Shown: positions 17,022-26,669, counted from the stretch's first letter. The stretch is DNA of 64,000 nt from an uncultured Clostridia bacterium (GCA_934121905.1 CAKOVI010000006.1:18554-82553), one strand, 5' to 3'. The notes: generated from the letters alone by a model not told the origin. Numbers and translations: made by a program.

Positions 17022-19259
17022 TTAATATTTTTTTCTCATATTGTTTAATGTGTCATTCATACCAGCTGAAAAAGAATTTGAATATTGATTATTACTACTG
17101 TAACCTCTTTTATTATTTTTTTTGCTTGTATTATTATTTGGCAATAATGGATATACAATTTCTGCTAGTTCTGATAATCTTGCTTTCATTTCTTTTGGAT
17201 ATCCATTTAAGTTTATTTCGCAATCTATCATATTTTCTAGATATTTAATATATACATCTTCATCAAATGGTATGGTTGCTGCAACTTTTACCGTCTTAGG
17301 ATTAAATAGTTCTTTCATTAATGACAAATCTGCATTGTTATATTTTGACATTCCTCCTACAATAGAACTTCCATTGACTCTTCTTAGTTTTAACATTTTA
17401 TTTAAAACTATTCTTAGTTTATATTCCTCTAATATTCCTCTTATTTGTAATTCTCTTAAAAATTCTGTTAGTGGTTGTATTGTAAGTACATCCATTGTTT
17501 GAACAAGATATATTTCTTGTGAATTAGCAAAATATTCAAAAGGTGTATTAAAGTCGCAATCTATTAATATAAGTGAATGATTTTTTACTAATGTTTCCAT
17601 TATTGGATGTGAATTTTTTATTACATCTTCATCTTCGCCTGGAATATTTGCATAAACTGTTAGGTTATTGTTGACTTTAATTCCATTTGCTCTTCCTTCT
17701 TTTAAGCTCTCTATAGAATTAACTGCTATTTGCCTTAAATCTTCATCATTTTTTGTATATATGTAATATGCGTTTTTATTTTTTGTTGCATCTAAAATGG
17801 CAGTGTTTACTCCCATATTGGATAAAACTTGTGCAACATTGTTTATCATAAATGATGTTCCATTTTTACTAGTTCCTACAAAAGCTACTACTTTTTTATC
17901 ACCTGTTAATAGATTTTCAAATTCTCCATCTTCAAATGTATTATCATATTTTTCCATTTGTGTTTGGTTCACATATATATTACGTTTTGCATTCGAACTT
18001 CTTGATATTCTATTTGTATCAAAATCATTATAATCATCTTCGTAATCATGGTCATCGTTTTCATAATCATCTTCATCATAGCCATCAAATCCAGGTAATA
18101 TTTCAGTATTATTTTTTGTTTGATTGTTTCTTCGTATAGAATTGTTGTTTTCTTCCTCGTCTTCGTCTTCGTCAAATCCAGGCAAAATATTTAGTTGTTC
18201 TGGCTCATCTTGTACAGGTTGTTCAGAGTTTTTTCTTGGTCTTCCCCTTTTTTTAGGTTTTTCTTCTGTTACTTTCTCTTCTACATCTACTGTCTTTTTT
18301 GGTCTGCCTCTTTTTTTAGGCTTTTCTTCTATTACCTCTTCCATTGCTGGTAAATCTTCATCGTCTTCTATTTCGTCGAAATCGACCTTTTTCTTTTGGT
18401 CTATATGTAATCTCATATTTGATTTCATTGTCGTTGGAACTACAACTGGTTTTGTCATTACAGGTCCTGCATCTGCTTCTAGTAGCTTTTCACTTGTTCC
18501 TTTTTTTCCTTTTCTTGTGCCTTTGCCTTTTGTTTGCGTTTTTTCTCTTTCTGGTAAATTTCCGTCTTTAAACATTATTTTTCTATATTCTGGTGATGTT
18601 TCTGCTAGTACTTCTCTTACATTTATTGGTAATACTGCAATAATTACTTTTAATTGTTCTTGGTTGTATTGTGAAACTATATTTTTAAAGCTTTCTGCAT
18701 ATTTTTCCTCATTAAATCCTAATTTTTTGAAGTGATTTAAAATATTTTGCATTTCGACTTCACTAACATCACTATCGTCTTCGACTTCATATCCTACATT
18801 TCCAGAATCAATTTTGTAATATATTTTTGCTTCTTTTTTTGAACGTGGTTTATTTATTAATCTACAAACTTCTTCTGTGCTTCTATCTTTTCCTATTATT
18901 GCATTATAAATCCCTATTCCAAATAATTTTACCAATATTTCTTCTGATTTTGTTCTTCTTTCAGAACATATTAGAATTATTGGTATATCTCCGCCATCGT
19001 TAGTTACTGCTTCATCACTAATGCTATCTAGTCTGTCAAAAATAAATTTATCTTTTTGCTCTAGACTAGTGCTTGTAAATTCTTCTAAGTCTTCACTTAT
19101 TACTACTCTGTCATAGTTTTTGTTTCTTTGTAATTCCTTCAAAATAGCATTAAAGTAATACACATTTTTGTAGGAAATTATTTCTTTATATTGTTTTTGA
19201 TACTTTTTAACAATAGATGTTGAAATATTTTCATCATTTACTGCAAATAAAACCTTCAT
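17022..19259 (-). CDS. ParA/CpaE-like ATPase-fold protein with AT-hook linker
   Basis: 745 residues. Residues 1-150 resemble a receiver-like domain; residues 230-450 are low-complexity, with two AT-hook motifs (PKKRGRPKK and PKKRGRPRK, around 315 and 336) and acidic repeats containing ILPGFD twice. From about residue 455 a MinD/ParA-type fold follows (VVAFVGTSKNGTSF, LILIDCDFNTP). The Walker A lysine/GKT is lost (GTSKNGTS), so ATP hydrolysis is doubtful. CpaE in Tad pilus systems has the same receiver-plus-ParA order. Lies between a membrane protein and a GAF/GGDEF protein. Confidence 0.72.
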   Translation of the reverse strand: MKVLFAVNDENISTSIVKKYQKQYKEIISYKNVYYFNAILKELQRNKNYDRVVISEDLEEFTSTSLEQKDKFIFDRLDSISDEAVTNDGGDIPIILICSERRTKSEEILVKLFGIGIYNAIIGKDRSTEEVCRLINKPRSKKEAKIYYKIDSGNVGYEVEDDSDVSEVEMQNILNHFKKLGFNEEKYAESFKNIVSQYNQEQLKVIIAVLPINVREVLAETSPEYRKIMFKDGNLPEREKTQTKGKGTRKGKKGTSEKLLEADAGPVMTKPVVVPTTMKSNMRLHIDQKKKVDFDEIEDDEDLPAMEEVIEEKPKKRGRPKKTVDVEEKVTEEKPKKRGRPRKNSEQPVQDEPEQLNILPGFDEDEDEEENNNSIRRNNQTKNNTEILPGFDGYDEDDYENDDHDYEDDYNDFDTNRISRSSNAKRNIYVNQTQMEKYDNTFEDGEFENLLTGDKKVVAFVGTSKNGTSFMINNVAQVLSNMGVNTAILDATKNKNAYYIYTKNDEDLRQIAVNSIESLKEGRANGIKVNNNLTVYANIPGEDEDVIKNSHPIMETLVKNHSLILIDCDFNTPFEYFANSQEIYLVQTMDVLTIQPLTEFLRELQIRGILEEYKLRIVLNKMLKLRRVNGSSIVGGMSKYNNADLSLMKELFNPKTVKVAATIPFDEDVYIKYLENMIDCEINLNGYPKEMKARLSELAEIVYPLLPNNNTSKKNNKRGYSSNNQYSNSFSAGMNDTLNNMRKKY

Positions 19260-19265
19260 TCAACT

Positions 19266-19739
19266 TTACTCCCTTCCGAATTTTACAACTATTGTAAATA
19301 TAAGTGGTAATACTTGACATATAATTGCAAGTGTCACAAATGTTACCATTAATGCGAGTCCTTTTTCTTGTGTTTCTAAATGTCTTATTCCTAATACATA
19401 TTGACAAATAGCTCCAACCATAATTCCTAAAAAGCAAAATGGTATACTATAGATTTGTACTTTATGTAAAATATAAGCTGTTGTTCCATATGATTTTGAA
19501 CCATATCTTTCTTGATAATCCTCCATTGATTTTAGTTCTTTTTCTTTTAGTTGTACTAATGTGCTTTCTGTCTCATTTGATATTACTCTTTCTCCTGCAT
19601 TTTCATTGTTTTTTGCAGAATTTGATGTTGTATTTTTTTCTGTATTTGCAGATACTTCTGCATATACATTACTTGCAGAAAACACACATGTTGCAATCAC
19701 TATTAAAAAAATAGCTATTGTTGCAATATTCTTTTTCAT
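19266..19739 (-). CDS. Secreted-type membrane protein with signal peptide and two C-terminal helices
   Basis: 157 residues: N-terminal signal peptide (hydrophobic to residue 22, then SASNVYA), a Ser/Asn/Thr/Glu-rich extracellular stretch, then two helices near 100-118 and 132-150. The topology recalls VirB2/TrbC-type pilin-like proteins but no family motif is clear. Its stop codon is within the ribosome binding site of the ParA-like gene, so they are cotranslated; it probably supplies the membrane anchor of that system. Confidence 0.65.
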   Translation of the reverse strand: MKKNIATIAIFLIVIATCVFSASNVYAEVSANTEKNTTSNSAKNNENAGERVISNETESTLVQLKEKELKSMEDYQERYGSKSYGTTAYILHKVQIYSIPFCFLGIMVGAICQYVLGIRHLETQEKGLALMVTFVTLAIICQVLPLIFTIVVKFGRE

Positions 19740-19837
19740 TTTTTTCCCCCTCTATAACTATATTAATTCCTATTTTTCTTACTCATATATCATACAATAC
19801 AATGCAAAAAATAGCAAGATTTTTTGCCAAAAAATTC

Positions 19838-20827
19838 TTAAATTTTCGAATATAAATATTTCATATATTTATATACAGAGTTTCCCCAGTTTTTATCTGT
19901 TGCGTATTTTTTATTAACTCCTAAAATTGTACTTCCATTATAGTATTTGCCTGAGGCTTGTTGACCATCATATATAGTTGTTCCTGCCGGATTTAAATAG
20001 TATTTAACCAAAACTCTTGCAATTAAGTCTATCGATTCTGAATAGCTTGTAAATGTATATGCCCCATTGTATGGATTTGAATCATAAGCACCATAACCAA
20101 ATAAATTGTATTTATTTTTTGCAAGCCTTGAAGTTCCCCATGCACTTTCATGTATTCCTATTGAGGCTACAAATAAACCGTTTATGTTGTACTCATCTTC
20201 TATGTAATAAAAATATTCGGAATTGTTTTGGAAAATTTTATTTACGTCTTTACTGTCTGTCAAAGCTGTTTTAAATTGTTCAGCTGAAAATCCAGATGGT
20301 TTATTTAGCTGAATGTCTTGATTTAAGTCATTAGATGAATTTGTTTTTTCTTCTTTTTTTGGTTCTACATAAATTTTGGTACCTATATCTATAATTTTAT
20401 TTATAGATGCTTTAGTAACAACACATCCAACTTGTTCTTCTTTTACCATTTTCCCATCATTATCAAAAGTTTTCTTCATGGTTATTGTTTGAATACCATT
20501 TCGTCCTTCTTGTGATACTTTTGTTGTTCCAACATATAATTCATTATTGTTTCTATATTTTGTTATATATTCTAATTCTTCCTCTTTTTCGTATATTTCT
20601 TCTGTTTCATTAGATTTCTTGTTGTTTTTTTGTATTATTTCTTCTAAGTTGATTTCTTTTGCATTACTTATTTTAATATCATTAGAAATATCTTCTTTTT
20701 GTTCATCATTTGCTGCATATGATTCTTTATTAGATATATATTTTATATAAACCGCAATAATTAAAAGTGTAAATATAGCTATTAGTAAAACAATTTTACT
20801 TAATTTCTTCTTTTCTTTTGCACTCAT
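19838..20827 (-). CDS. Membrane-anchored glucosaminidase with G5-like domain
   Basis: 329 residues. N-terminal membrane helix, then a G5-type segment (EGRNGIQTITMKKTF), then a C-terminal mannosyl-glycoprotein endo-beta-N-acetylglucosaminidase fold: the catalytic-region motif ASIGIHESAWGTSRLAKNKYN and the NLFG element are plain. It should cleave peptidoglycan glycans at the cell surface. ATG 20827 is chosen because TAGGTGATTTT precedes it; longer frames lack a ribosome binding site. Confidence 0.87.
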   Translation of the reverse strand: MSAKEKKKLSKIVLLIAIFTLLIIAVYIKYISNKESYAANDEQKEDISNDIKISNAKEINLEEIIQKNNKKSNETEEIYEKEEELEYITKYRNNNELYVGTTKVSQEGRNGIQTITMKKTFDNDGKMVKEEQVGCVVTKASINKIIDIGTKIYVEPKKEEKTNSSNDLNQDIQLNKPSGFSAEQFKTALTDSKDVNKIFQNNSEYFYYIEDEYNINGLFVASIGIHESAWGTSRLAKNKYNLFGYGAYDSNPYNGAYTFTSYSESIDLIARVLVKYYLNPAGTTIYDGQQASGKYYNGSTILGVNKKYATDKNWGNSVYKYMKYLYSKI

Positions 20828-20879
20828 AAAATCACCTAATGTAATTGTAATCTTTTGTCTAATTTTTGTCAACACAAAA

Positions 20880-20917
20880 AATAGTAGTATTTTTTACAAA
20901 CTCAAAATACTACTATT
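20880..20917 (-). terminator. Terminator of the pgi-disA-PPIase operon
   Basis: AATAGTAGTATTTT pairs exactly with AAAATACTACTATT, followed by T6 on the minus strand. Confidence 0.9.
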
Positions 20918-20923
20918 TTTATT

Positions 20924-21778
20924 TTATTCACCATTATATGTTAATCCATACATTGAATATAGCCACTTCATATAGTTAAAAGGTTTTAATGTTTTTGGCA
21001 TTCCATAATCTACTCCAAAAGTATCTACTGAAACAGTTGTAATTGTTACATCATTTACAGGTGTAGAAACTTCTTTTTCTGATGTATTTGCACCTTCTTC
21101 GCTATCACCAGAAGATTCAGCCGCTTTGCATTCTACATTTGCAATTTCTTTAACAACATCCATACCTTCTATAACCTTTCCAAATCCTGCATAATATCCA
21201 CTTAAATTTGTGTGGTCATTTGATGTCATTATAAAAAATTGTGAGCTTCCTGAATTATATGATTCTGTTGCTAATGTTGATGAATAAGAGGTATAATCAC
21301 TTCTAGCCATCGCAATTGTTCCTTCTGTTAAATTAAGAGTGTTTTTTGTGTATCCATTTGCCACAAATTCTCCCGTAATTGAATATGAATCAGAACCTTT
21401 AGCATCTGTTCCGTCAGAATATTTATATGATGCATTTTCGTCATCATTATTATATAAATCTGAAAGTTTTGGTGAACCTGTTCCATTTCCTTCTGGGTCT
21501 CCACCTTGAATCATAAAATCTTTTACAACTCTATGAAATTTTAATCCATTATAAAATCCATTATTAGCTAATTTAACAAAATTGCTTACTGTTTCTGGAG
21601 CTTGGTCTGGATATAATTCTATTTTTATTGTTCCAAAGTTTTCTACCTCCATTGTAACTATTGGGTTAGATATATTGTTATTTGCTTTTTTATAATATCC
21701 ATAAACTACCCCCCCTAATATTACAATTATTAAAATTAATGCTATTATCCAACATATGTTTTTTACTTTTTTATTCAT
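20924..21778 (-). CDS. Membrane-anchored cyclophilin-type peptidyl-prolyl isomerase
   Basis: 284 residues: one N-terminal membrane helix (9-29), then a cyclophilin domain with FHRVVKDFMIQGGDPEGNG (active-site arginine), GTIAMAR and SQFFI (in SGSSQFFIMTS), and GFGKVIEGMDVV. The domain has an insertion between strands. Likely assists folding of exported proteins on the outer face of the membrane. Last gene of the run pgi, thioesterase, disA, PPIase, with 20 bases to disA. Confidence 0.92.
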   Translation of the reverse strand: MNKKVKNICWIIALILIIVILGGVVYGYYKKANNNISNPIVTMEVENFGTIKIELYPDQAPETVSNFVKLANNGFYNGLKFHRVVKDFMIQGGDPEGNGTGSPKLSDLYNNDDENASYKYSDGTDAKGSDSYSITGEFVANGYTKNTLNLTEGTIAMARSDYTSYSSTLATESYNSGSSQFFIMTSNDHTNLSGYYAGFGKVIEGMDVVKEIANVECKAAESSGDSEEGANTSEKEVSTPVNDVTITTVSVDTFGVDYGMPKTLKPFNYMKWLYSMYGLTYNGE

Positions 21779-21798
21779 TATTTCCTCCTTTTACGAAA

Positions 21799-22875
21799 TT
21801 AATTTATTATATTATCAAATACAAATTGCTCTTGCATTCTCTTTAATGATGTTTTAATATTTCTAGCTCTAACTTCTCCAATTCCATCCACATTATCAAG
21901 TTCTTCTATACTGGCATCAATAATATGTTGAAGTGATTTAAAACCTTGAACTAAATTTTCTACAATCGTTGATGGCATTCTTGGAATTTTATTTAGTATT
22001 CTATATCCTCTTGTATATACATATGCTTCATCAAAGTCAGAGAAAATATCATATCCTAATATTTTAGCTATATTTTGCTCTTTTAGAAGTTCTTCATATG
22101 ATAAATTTGATATCTCTTCCATTATTTCTTTTATTGATTTTTCTTCAACAAGTGCATAATCTTTTATTATTAGTTCTTCTTCTTTTTCGATTCCTCCTAT
22201 TAATTGTTCAAGTTGCATATCTACAAGTCGTCCGTCATCTCCTAGTTCTGCAATTTGTCTTTCTATTTCATCAACAATTTGCATAACCATTTCGGCTCTT
22301 TGTATTACACCTAATACATTTTCAAGTGTTACTATATCATTAAATTCGTACTCATTTAAAATATTTAATTTACTATCAAATACTTTTTTATATTTTTCGA
22401 GTGTTTGAATGGCTTGATTTGCTTTATTTAGAACTACTTCTGTATCTTCTAATATGTATCTTTCATTATCTTTAAATATTGTAATTATATTTCTTCTTTG
22501 TGAAATACTAATTACAAGCTCTCCTGTTTGTTTTGCTGTTCTTTCAGCTGTTCTGTGTCTTGTTCCTGTTTCTACTGTTGATATATCACTTGATGGAATT
22601 AGTTCTGCATTTGCAAATAATATTTTTTTCATGTCTCCACTTAAAACTATTGCCCCATCCATTTTTGCAAGCTCATATAATTTTGAAGAGCTATAGTCTT
22701 CATTTATATAAAAACCTCCATCAACAATTTGTTTTATTATATCTTCTTTATCTGTAAAAAGTAATAAAGCTCCTGTTCTTGCTTTTAATATATTTTCCAG
22801 CCCATTTCTTATTGGTGTACCTGGAGCTATTTTTTTTAGAATTTCTGTTATTTTGTCGTCCCTTTTTTGTCTCAC
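21799..22875 (-). CDS. disA: DNA integrity scanning diadenylate cyclase DisA
   Basis: Makes c-di-AMP from two ATP. The DAC domain has DGAIVLSG and the ligand-binding TGTRHRTAER, followed by the central helical domain and a C-terminal helix-hairpin-helix region (ELDNVDGIGEVRARNIK) that binds branched DNA. GTG 22875 is taken as start because the GGAG signal overlaps the GTG at 22887. c-di-AMP controls osmolyte transport and, in sporulating bacteria, the checkpoint before spore formation. Confidence 0.95.
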   Translation of the reverse strand: MRQKRDDKITEILKKIAPGTPIRNGLENILKARTGALLLFTDKEDIIKQIVDGGFYINEDYSSSKLYELAKMDGAIVLSGDMKKILFANAELIPSSDISTVETGTRHRTAERTAKQTGELVISISQRRNIITIFKDNERYILEDTEVVLNKANQAIQTLEKYKKVFDSKLNILNEYEFNDIVTLENVLGVIQRAEMVMQIVDEIERQIAELGDDGRLVDMQLEQLIGGIEKEEELIIKDYALVEEKSIKEIMEEISNLSYEELLKEQNIAKILGYDIFSDFDEAYVYTRGYRILNKIPRMPSTIVENLVQGFKSLQHIIDASIEELDNVDGIGEVRARNIKTSLKRMQEQFVFDNIIN

Positions 22876-22893
22876 CTTTGGCTTCACTCCTTT

Positions 22894-23619
22894 TTAACTT
22901 AATTCAACAATTGAATGTAAAACTCTATCATCTTCGCTTTTTATCGTAATTATGTCTTTTCCATTTGAATTTATGTAATAACATTTAACTTTATCCCCTA
23001 ATAAAATCTGATGTTTGTACATTATTCTTACATTATTTTTTTCTTCTCCAAAGTATATATCTTCTGGTAATGCTTCATAAGCTAGTTGCAAATAGTTTAA
23101 ATTATGCATATGTTTATTTATATCAATATCTGACCTTTTTACTTCATAACTGATTGCTTGTCCAATTTCTGTTTCTTCTTTTATTTTTGCTATATCACTT
23201 TCTTCAAATACGCATTCTTTTTCCGGATGATATAATTTAATTATATCATCCGTTATTTTTCCAATTCTATTTGTTTCTAAATCAAACAATATCCATTTTG
23301 ATGTCGCAATTGCTACTCTTTTTTCTCCTTCAAATATTTCAAAATCACGATATGTGAAAAAAGGTTGCTTTTCTATTGGCCTTGCCCAAGTTTTTATCTT
23401 TAATTTTTGATTGTATCCAGGTCTTTCAATTACTTTAAGTTTCCAATCCATTAAGAGCCAAGCTTTTTTCTTTTCTTCTATGTCTTTTGCTCCATATCCT
23501 ACTGTGTTTGAATGGTCACTTGCAATTTCTTCAAGTTTACTTAAGAATGCGTAATTGGTCATTTTATTTTTTAGTCCTATGTCTTTAATTTCTACATAAT
23601 ATTCTTTTTCAAATTTCAT
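22894..23619 (-). CDS. Acyl-ACP thioesterase
   Basis: 241 residues, tandem hot-dog folds. The pattern YAFLSKLEEIASDHSNTVGYG, W(L/K)L(M)DWKLKVIERP and DIDINKHMHNLNYLQLAYE (with the catalytic Asn-His motif NKHMHNLNY) identifies the bacterial FatA-like family. It releases fatty acids from ACP in the cytoplasm. Gap of 17 bases to pgi and 18 bases to the disA start. Confidence 0.92.
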   Translation of the reverse strand: MKFEKEYYVEIKDIGLKNKMTNYAFLSKLEEIASDHSNTVGYGAKDIEEKKKAWLLMDWKLKVIERPGYNQKLKIKTWARPIEKQPFFTYRDFEIFEGEKRVAIATSKWILFDLETNRIGKITDDIIKLYHPEKECVFEESDIAKIKEETEIGQAISYEVKRSDIDINKHMHNLNYLQLAYEALPEDIYFGEEKNNVRIMYKHQILLGDKVKCYYINSNGKDIITIKSEDDRVLHSIVELS

Positions 23620-23636
23620 TAAAATCCCTCTTGTTC

Positions 23637-24947
23637 TTATTTTGTGTATCCAGGTTTTTCTAATAATCTAAACATATTTTTTTTGTATTCTTCTACTCCT
23701 GGTTGGTTAAATGGATTTACTCCTAATATGTTTCCTGACATAGCACATGCAAGTTCAAAGAAGTATATTAATCCTCCTATGTTTTCTTCATCTAATTTTT
23801 CTATTTTGAAAATTAGATTTGGAACACCTCCTGAAACATGTGCTTCTATTGTTCCTTCCATTGCTTTTTTATTAACATAGTCTAAATCTTTTCCAGCTAA
23901 ATAATTTAATCCATCTAAATTGTCGTCATCTGAATTTATTGTTATATTTGATTTTGGTGTTTCAATTCTTAATACACTTTCGAATATGTTTCTTAATCCT
24001 TGTTGCATATATTGTCCCATAGAATGTAAGTCTGTTGTTAAATCAATTCCTGCGGGGAATATTCCTTCTCCATCTTTTCCTTCACTTTCTCCAAATAATT
24101 GTTTTAACCATTCTGTCATGTAATGCATTTTTGGTTCATAATTTGCAAAAACTTCTATTGTTTTTTCTTGTTTGTATAAGATGTTTCTTATTACTGCATA
24201 TTGATAGCATTCATTGTATTTTAATTTTTCATCATTAAAACAATCTTCTGCAAGTTTTGCTCCTTGCATTAATTTTTCTATATCTATTCCTGCAGTAGCA
24301 ATTGGTAATAGTCCCACTGGTGTTAGTACAGAGAATCTTCCCCCTACATTGTCTGGAATTACAAATGTTTCATAACCTTCTTCATCAGATAGTGTTTTTA
24401 GTGCTCCTTTTGCTTTGTCTGTTGTTACATATATTCTGCTTCTTGCTTCATCTATTCCATATTTGTTTTCTAGAATTTCTCTGAATATTCTAAATGCTAT
24501 TGCTGGCTCTGTTGTTGTTCCTGATTTTGATATTACATTTATTGAAAAATCTTTATCTCCAATTACTTCTATTAATTCATTTATATAATTTGGACTTAAG
24601 TTGTTTCCTGCAAATAATACTAATGTATGTTTTCTTTGTTTTAGTGTTTGCATATTGTAAAATGAACTACTTAGTGCTTCTATTACTGCTCTTGCTCCTA
24701 AGTATGATCCACCTATTCCTATTACTAATAATATATCTGAGTCTTTATTGATTCTTTTAGCAGCTGATAATATTCTTTTAAATTCTTTTTTGTCGTAGTT
24801 TGTTGGCAAGTTTAACCATCCTACAAAGTCATCTTCTTTTGATGCTCTTCTGTGCAAATCTTTATGTATATTTTCAACTTGTTCTTTATATTTCATTATT
24901 TCCTTTTTATCGATTCCAACTTTTTCAAAATCAATTTTTATTTCCAT
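23637..24947 (-). CDS. pgi: Glucose-6-phosphate isomerase
   Basis: 436 residues; glycolytic interconversion of glucose-6-phosphate and fructose-6-phosphate. Signature segments GIGGSYLGARA, VISKSGTTTEPA, GGRFSVLTPVGLLP and SMGQYMQQG are present. ATG 24947 has AGAAGG seven bases upstream; the in-frame TTG at 24953 lies within that spacing. First gene of the run leading to thioesterase, disA and PPIase. Confidence 0.96.
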   Translation of the reverse strand: MEIKIDFEKVGIDKKEIMKYKEQVENIHKDLHRRASKEDDFVGWLNLPTNYDKKEFKRILSAAKRINKDSDILLVIGIGGSYLGARAVIEALSSSFYNMQTLKQRKHTLVLFAGNNLSPNYINELIEVIGDKDFSINVISKSGTTTEPAIAFRIFREILENKYGIDEARSRIYVTTDKAKGALKTLSDEEGYETFVIPDNVGGRFSVLTPVGLLPIATAGIDIEKLMQGAKLAEDCFNDEKLKYNECYQYAVIRNILYKQEKTIEVFANYEPKMHYMTEWLKQLFGESEGKDGEGIFPAGIDLTTDLHSMGQYMQQGLRNIFESVLRIETPKSNITINSDDDNLDGLNYLAGKDLDYVNKKAMEGTIEAHVSGGVPNLIFKIEKLDEENIGGLIYFFELACAMSGNILGVNPFNQPGVEEYKKNMFRLLEKPGYTK

Positions 24948-25043
24948 AAACAAACCTTCTTTCTTTTTTGCTTATTTTATATCAATTTTTAGATTTGTGC
25001 AACCTCTTTTTTTAATTTTCATAATTATTTTACAATATAAAGA

Positions 25044-25079
25044 AAAACCCTACCATATATTGCTATATAGTAAAGTTTT
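25044..25079 (-). terminator. Terminator of the kinase-like gene
   Basis: 16-bp arms 25044-25059 and 25064-25079 with several G-U pairs in the minus-strand RNA, then a T-rich tail. Confidence 0.75.
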
Positions 25080-25088
25080 TCTTTAGGA

Positions 25089-25829
25089 TTAATACAGTTT
25101 CGTCTTATTATCAATAAGAATTGATAAATCTGCTCCAAACCCTAATACAAATGACTGAAGGTTAATCACTTGTGTTAAAAAAGAATATTGCCTGGATGTT
25201 TCATCGATTTGTTCCTGCAAAACCTTCCCTCCGGGATTGTTAAAATCTGCTTCTCGATTTTCCTGATATTTTTTTAATGTTGCCATATCCTCATAGATTG
25301 TGAAAATTGCAACTTTTTCAAAATATTTACCCAAAACAGTCCCTACGACTGCTCTGTAAATAGTTTCTAAAAAGCATCCAACAATAATTACTGTTTTTCC
25401 CTCTTTAGCACGATTCTCAACAAGGTTTTCTAGATTCAACTTGAGATATTCGTCTCCTTGTTTTTCTGCTTTTTTCACAAAAAACTTTCGTTCTTCTTTA
25501 TCAGGAATTTTTTCTGCTTCCCGCTGCAGCCAAGCACCAAATAAATAGTCGATGTCTATTATTTCGACTGTTTCTGGGAATTGCTCAGCTATCTTTTTAG
25601 CTGTAGTCGTCTTGCCAGAACAAGATACCCCGTCCACAATTATAAGCCAACCACCTTTATATAATTCATCAAATGGTATGGCCTTTCCCCGAACGTCATC
25701 AACAAATGTTTTTCGAGAAATGTATTTTAAGTAATCCATTGCTTCTGGAGCTCCCATCCTTTTGTTCTCCATAAAGAATGTCCATGCTTCTGCATAATTC
25801 ATTCTTTTCATTTTTTTCAAATTTGGCAT
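25089..25829 (-). CDS. P-loop kinase-like NTPase
   Basis: 246 residues. Walker A GVSCSGKTTTAKKIAEQF lies at about residues 66-83, and DIDYLFGAW suggests a Walker B/substrate aspartate, as in small-molecule kinases (chloramphenicol phosphotransferase or zeta-toxin-like fold). No partner antitoxin is adjacent, so a toxin role is not supported. Codon use is visibly less AT-biased than neighbours, suggesting recent acquisition. ATG 25829 follows GGAGGATTAATTAT. Confidence 0.7.
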   Translation of the reverse strand: MPNLKKMKRMNYAEAWTFFMENKRMGAPEAMDYLKYISRKTFVDDVRGKAIPFDELYKGGWLIIVDGVSCSGKTTTAKKIAEQFPETVEIIDIDYLFGAWLQREAEKIPDKEERKFFVKKAEKQGDEYLKLNLENLVENRAKEGKTVIIVGCFLETIYRAVVGTVLGKYFEKVAIFTIYEDMATLKKYQENREADFNNPGGKVLQEQIDETSRQYSFLTQVINLQSFVLGFGADLSILIDNKTKLY

Positions 25830-25965
25830 ATAATTAATCCTCCTGTTCTTTGGCTGTAAAAATTCCAACCAAATCTTTTTGCTTTTATGTCAACACAATA
25901 ATTATATCACGTCTTTAAAATTTAGTCAAAAAAAATATGGCACTTTAAAAGTACCACATTTCTTA

Positions 25966-26247
25966 TTAGGCTTTTTTCTCTTCTACCTTTTCAACTACTG
26001 GATAAACACTTACTTTTTTCTTATCTTTGCCTTTTCTTTCGAACTTAACTGTTCCATCTACTAAAGCAAATAGTGTATCATCACTTCCGATTCCTACGTT
26101 TGTTCCCGGATATATTTTTGTTCCTCTTTGTCTTACAAGAATGTTTCCAGCTAAAACAAATTGTCCATCTGCTCTTTTTACACCTAAACGCTTTGATTCA
26201 CTGTCTCTTCCGTTTCTTGTACTACCTTGACCAACGTGATGTGCCAT
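25966..26247 (-). CDS. rpmA: Ribosomal protein bL27
   Basis: 93 residues beginning MAHHVGQGSTRNGRDSESKR. The protein starts directly at the mature form: the N-terminal extension that Prp protease removes in most Firmicutes is absent, and ATG 26247 has GGAAGGAG at the right distance. The C-terminus has an unusual charged extension (VVEKVEEKKA). Follows rplU with no prp gene between. Confidence 0.97.
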   Translation of the reverse strand: MAHHVGQGSTRNGRDSESKRLGVKRADGQFVLAGNILVRQRGTKIYPGTNVGIGSDDTLFALVDGTVKFERKGKDKKKVSVYPVVEKVEEKKA

Positions 26248-26306
26248 TTTTTTCAACTCCTTCCAGTTTTTATTTTATATCTCTTTATTAAATTTCTAAT
26301 TTAAAA

Positions 26307-26669
26307 TTAAGCTTTTGCATCTTCTGCAACTTCTTTTTTAGCTTCAGCTTTTTTGCTAGCCATTTTGATTGATGTAATTTCAACCTTTGTGTATGGTTGT
26401 CTATGTCCTTGTTTTGTTCTCTCGTTCTTTTTAGCTTTCATTTTGAAAACTATTATTTTTTTAGCTTTTCCGTGAGAAACTACTTTTCCTTCAACCTTTA
26501 CACCTTTAACATAAGGATTTCCTACTTGTACTTTTCCATCATCAGATACCATTATTACTTTGTCAAATGCTACTTTTTTTCCTTCTTCAGCATCTAATTT
26601 TTCGAAGAATACTACATCTCCTTCTGCTACTTTGTATTGTCTTCCACAGCTTTCAATTATTGCGTACAT
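26307..26669 (-). CDS. rplU: Ribosomal protein bL21
   Basis: 120 residues; family motifs MYAIIESCGRQYKVAEGD, GNPYVKGVKVEG and KAKKNERTKQGHRQPYTKVEI. An Ala/Lys/Glu-rich C-terminal extension of about 20 residues exceeds the usual 103. Binds 23S rRNA. Cotranscribed with rpmA from a promoter with a structured leader. Confidence 0.97.
   Translation of the reverse strand: MYAIIESCGRQYKVAEGDVVFFEKLDAEEGKKVAFDKVIMVSDDGKVQVGNPYVKGVKVEGKVVSHGKAKKIIVFKMKAKKNERTKQGHRQPYTKVEITSIKMASKKAEAKKEVAEDAKA

Noticed and set aside
18124..18735. Long plus-strand frame rich in Ser/Phe
   Set aside because: Antisense shadow of the low-complexity linker of the ParA-like gene; no ribosome binding site.
19804..19827. 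Terminator after the glucosaminidase gene
   Set aside because: Stem is almost only A/T pairs with the T-run within the stem; too weak to call.
25089..25829. Zeta-toxin-like kinase
   Set aside because: P-loop present but no epsilon-type antitoxin neighbour and no zeta substrate motif; kept as generic kinase.
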